Source: Beaufortia kweichowensis (Eukaryota > Chordata > Actinopteri > Cypriniformes > Gastromyzontidae). From it: a DNA stretch of 64,000 nt. Below, in pieces: positions 43,301-64,000 of this stretch (position 1 is its first letter; each line of letters opens with the position of its first letter). The notes under the pieces are model-generated. The model worked only from the letters and a program-made list of their open reading frames with translations. It searched no databases and was not told the origin of the DNA. The stretch covers positions 4,760,881-4,824,880 of the forward strand of contig CM032797.1 of assembly GCA_019155185.1 (NCBI GenBank), in the 5' to 3' direction. Made by a program: the position numbers and the translations under genes.

Positions 43301-44208
43301 AAGCACACAAACAGAGTACTCAAGGGGAAGATAGAGTTTAACATTAAAATGTCTGTGTCGTTAAACAGGATTTGTCATTATTCAAGATAACACGACAAGA
43401 GTTTTACTCATTTGTCTTTAAATTGTTGTCCTGCCTGACAGTCCTCAACCTGAAAAAGACTTTTACATGAATTTCACACCTGTAGAATGAATCTCTAGAG
43501 CGTCAGATGAGAGATATGGAGGAGAACTTTGCCATGGAGTTGTCAAGTTCACAGGATAATATTGCTCGTCTGGAGGAGGACATACATAACATGAAGGATG
43601 AGATGGCCAGACACCTTCGTGAGTATCAGGATCTGCTCAACATTAAGATGGCACTGGACATCGAGATTGCCACCTACAGGAAACTTCTAGAGGGAGAGGA
43701 GAGCAGGTGGACATAATCTTTTCTTTTAGTAATTTAATGTTCTAAATTATATTTATAAATGTATACAATTTAGGATATTTTCAAGTATACTATAGACAAC
43801 GTGTGTGCACAACAGCTAGATGAGTTGTATAGTAACATACAGTATAATATTGATCCTCTTGTCTGTAGAATCGCAACACCTCTTCCAAACTTCTCCTCCT
43901 TCAATCTGAGAGGTAAGACATCAGGTCACAAATACAACATAAATAAATAATAAAAGTGTTTAAGATATTATTGTGTTTTCACAGAAACTATGATTGAGCC
44001 AAAGCCTGTAACAGAAACCACAACAACTAAGAAAGTTCTCATCAAAACCATTGAGACCAGAGATGGTCAGGTATGTGTTGACCTATACCTGAAATTGTAT
44101 TATATTTCTGATTCCCTTTTTTTAATAAATTGTTTCTGTTTTTGTCTCTCATTAACATTTTCCGTGAAGGTGATCAATGAATCCACTCAGAACCATGATG
44201 ACCTGTGA
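40353..44208 (+). CDS. Vimentin-like type III intermediate filament protein, complete
   Basis: A cytoplasmic intermediate filament subunit that would assemble through its coiled-coil rod. Nine exons: 40353-40846, 41229-41289, 42266-42361, 42667-42828, 43118-43243, 43486-43706, 43869-43912, 43985-44070, 44170-44208. They sum to 1,329 bp (442 residues). Exons 2-8 are 61, 96, 162, 126, 221, 44 and 86 bp, the classic vimentin pattern. The head (about 1-80) is Arg/Ser-rich. The rod starts at NEKVQMQSLNDRFASYIEKV and ends in the helix termination motif ATYRKLLEGEESR. The tail contains KKVLIKTIETRDGQVINES and ends HDDL. LTCEVDALKG keeps the single rod cysteine of vimentin. Human vimentin has 466 residues with a longer head. 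The tail is closer to vimentin (DGQVINETSQHHDDLE) than to desmin. Fish have extra vimentin-related genes (for example vimr1/vimr2), so this may be one of those rather than vim itself. Confidence 0.94.
40925..41135 (+). repeat. Dispersed repeat, copy in intermediate filament intron 1
   Basis: Contains taatggttataatgggaatt followed by gtattggttt, later aatgggaaccattta and tcctactggaataagagcc. The same sequence occurs in reverse orientation at about 44975-45245. Confidence 0.7.
42953..43065 (+). repeat. tRNA-derived SINE
   Basis: tRNA-like head: agtagcttaattggtgaagc (A-box region) and ggttgtgggtttgatcccag (B-box region). It is followed by ggaacacacgaactgataa, the typical body of cyprinid SINEs. 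It lies in intron 4 of the intermediate filament gene. Confidence 0.75.
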
Positions 44209-44440
44209 ACAAATGACCAACTGCAGATCTTTGAGTCTCAATCTATGTGAAAAAACCTCTTTCCTAGAGCATTTATCTGCCAAAAAATACATCCCAAATG
44301 ACCCAGTAGATGATGTGTGATACTGTAGAATATACTGTGAATCTTTCTATTGTCTGAACCTGCTTTTATATCCCATTTGTGAGCCACAAGAGTGTTGTCT
44401 GAGCAACATGCCCCAATAAAAACAAGTAAAATTGAGTTGC
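44209..44440 (+). terminator. 3' UTR and polyA signal of the intermediate filament gene
   Basis: The canonical hexamer AATAAA at 44415-44420 lies 207 bp after the stop codon, followed by a T/G-rich stretch (ttgagttgctttgtgtta). This places the cleavage site near 44440. Confidence 0.75.
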
Positions 44441-45380
44441 TTTGTGTTATTTAAAAAATGTATAATCGTTCAATATAAAGTTCAACGAAAGTATAAAGTC
44501 TTTTGCCTTCCATATTAGTGTTCGAGTCATTATTTGCAATAATAAAAACTTGTACACATTCATTTAGGATTGGAGCCACTTACCGCCATCATGTGGACAA
44601 CTTAAACCAGCAACGAAAGAGGTGAATACACTTTTAATTTAGTCTCAAGTTTATTCTCTGTGTTTCTCTCACTGAGGGTTCATGTCCTCTATTAGCAGTT
44701 CATATGGGATAGGATGTGTGTTTGTGTCTGCTTGTTTGTCCCAGTGATGGAGACCTGTTCTCCCTGGACACAAGTGTTCAAGTTCCTGTTGGCTCCCATG
44801 GAAGCACACAGAGATCTGGTGTTTGCTATCATTATCCAATGTGTGTTTTAAAGGAACAATTCATCCATTTGAAAAAAACAATTTTTTCTAGTGCTGTTTA
44901 AAATCTATACAGATAATTTGCAACAATTTGTAACAGACCAGATAAGATAGCTTACACCACTTTGTACATGAAAGGATCAAAGTTTTGAGCCCAATAGACA
45001 CTTTTGAACATTAAACCATTTACCATTAAAACCATAACAAAAAATCCTTTCTGTAGTGTGCTTTAGTCCTTATTCCAGTAGGCTTTAATGATGTTGTTTT
45101 GGTTCCCAGCATCAGCCAGGTAACACCCCTCCAACAGAGCACAACACATTACCAGTAAAGACCCACACAGATCATTATAGTTTCCATTACAAACCAATAC
45201 AATTCCCATTATAACCATTAAATCTATTTGAGTTTCTATGATGTATATACTGTATAGTGTTTTTGGAAACCCACGTTAAACCAGTTAAATGACTTATAAT
45301 GTTTCTTTCAGGTGTTTATTTACATACATGTCTCGACAGCACCGGATTTCATTAATGTGATACACTTGACAGACTAATTA
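44441..45380. other. Intergenic region between intermediate filament gene and pde1c
   Basis: Under 1 kb of non-coding DNA, including the reverse copy of a dispersed repeat (44975-45245). No gene was recognised. Confidence 0.6.
44975..45245 (-). repeat. Dispersed repeat, reverse copy downstream of the intermediate filament gene
   Basis: On the minus strand this reads taatggttataatgggaatt followed by gtattggttt, then later cctactggaataaggac and aagcacactac. It parallels the copy at 40925-41135 in opposite orientation. A 30-base block is identical between them. Confidence 0.7.
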
Positions 45381-45659
45381 CAGCTGCTTGTTTTCATCGC
45401 CAGCGGTCCCAGAGGCGCGTGTTTGCCAAACTAACTTTATACATGACGAGTGCGCGCTTCCCTCGAGAACCCGCACAAGAGATTCCCGTTATTGAATCGC
45501 ATGTGTTTGATAAAATGACTCGCAGATAGACGGAACCGCATGCACAGATTTGTTTGACTTTGTTTCGTGAGGAAGAAACGGAAATGACCCAGCCTGCATC
45601 CCAAACATGGAGAGTATAGATGGGTTTGGATTCAGTCATCTGAAGGTGGTTTCGCAGAG
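45380..45659 (+). promoter_or_regulatory. pde1c: Promoter and 5' UTR region of pde1c first exon A
   Basis: CpG-enriched DNA (cccagaggcgcgtgtttgcc, gacgagtgcgcgc, ctcgcagatagacgg) lies directly upstream of the ATG at 45660 and stands out from the AT-rich flanks. This supports a real promoter here. Confidence 0.45.

Positions 45660-64000
<18,341 letters not shown>

Overview
The window is nuclear DNA of a teleost fish, very probably a cypriniform (carp/zebrafish-like). It has intron-rich vertebrate genes, an AT-rich background, tRNA-derived SINE pieces, hAT-type non-autonomous elements and very long CT microsatellites. All gene calls come from translating exons by eye and checking splice sites and reading phase; no database was searched.

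Layout. (1) Positions 6-6470, minus strand: cul1 (cullin-1), complete except for the last coding exon, which lies off the left edge. Twenty exons carry coding sequence, and a non-coding first exon sits at 6221-6470. (2) Positions 8783-34847, minus strand: a complete cntnap2 gene (contactin-associated protein-like 2, CASPR2). It has 25 coding exons that join without a phase break into 1,315 residues, and it occupies only about 26 kb. (3) Positions 34850-40237: a gene-free stretch between two divergent promoters, holding a hAT-like insertion with a perfect 8-bp target duplication. (4) Positions 40353-44208, plus strand: a complete vimentin-like type III intermediate filament gene of nine exons and 442 residues, with a TATA box and a polyA signal. 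(5) From 45660 to beyond the right edge, plus strand: the 5' end of pde1c (Ca2+/calmodulin-dependent cyclic nucleotide phosphodiesterase 1C), with three alternative first exons (45660, 50600, 63125) and two shared upstream exons (52285, 54080). The catalytic exons lie off the window.

The four genes are not an operon and have separate roles: ubiquitin ligase scaffold, neuronal/axonal adhesion, cytoskeleton, and cAMP/cGMP breakdown. CUL1 and CNTNAP2 are also neighbours in mammals; the intermediate filament gene and PDE1C are not beside them there.

The most noteworthy observations are: a pde1c first exon whose product would begin with an N-myristoylation-type motif; a CT microsatellite that itself forms the polypyrimidine tract of a pde1c splice acceptor; a CpG-rich palindromic promoter-like island inside cntnap2 intron 1; three hAT-type insertions with intact 8-bp duplications, one containing a tRNA-like segment; and a dispersed repeat family marked by TCACATCCATAA, present in three copies.
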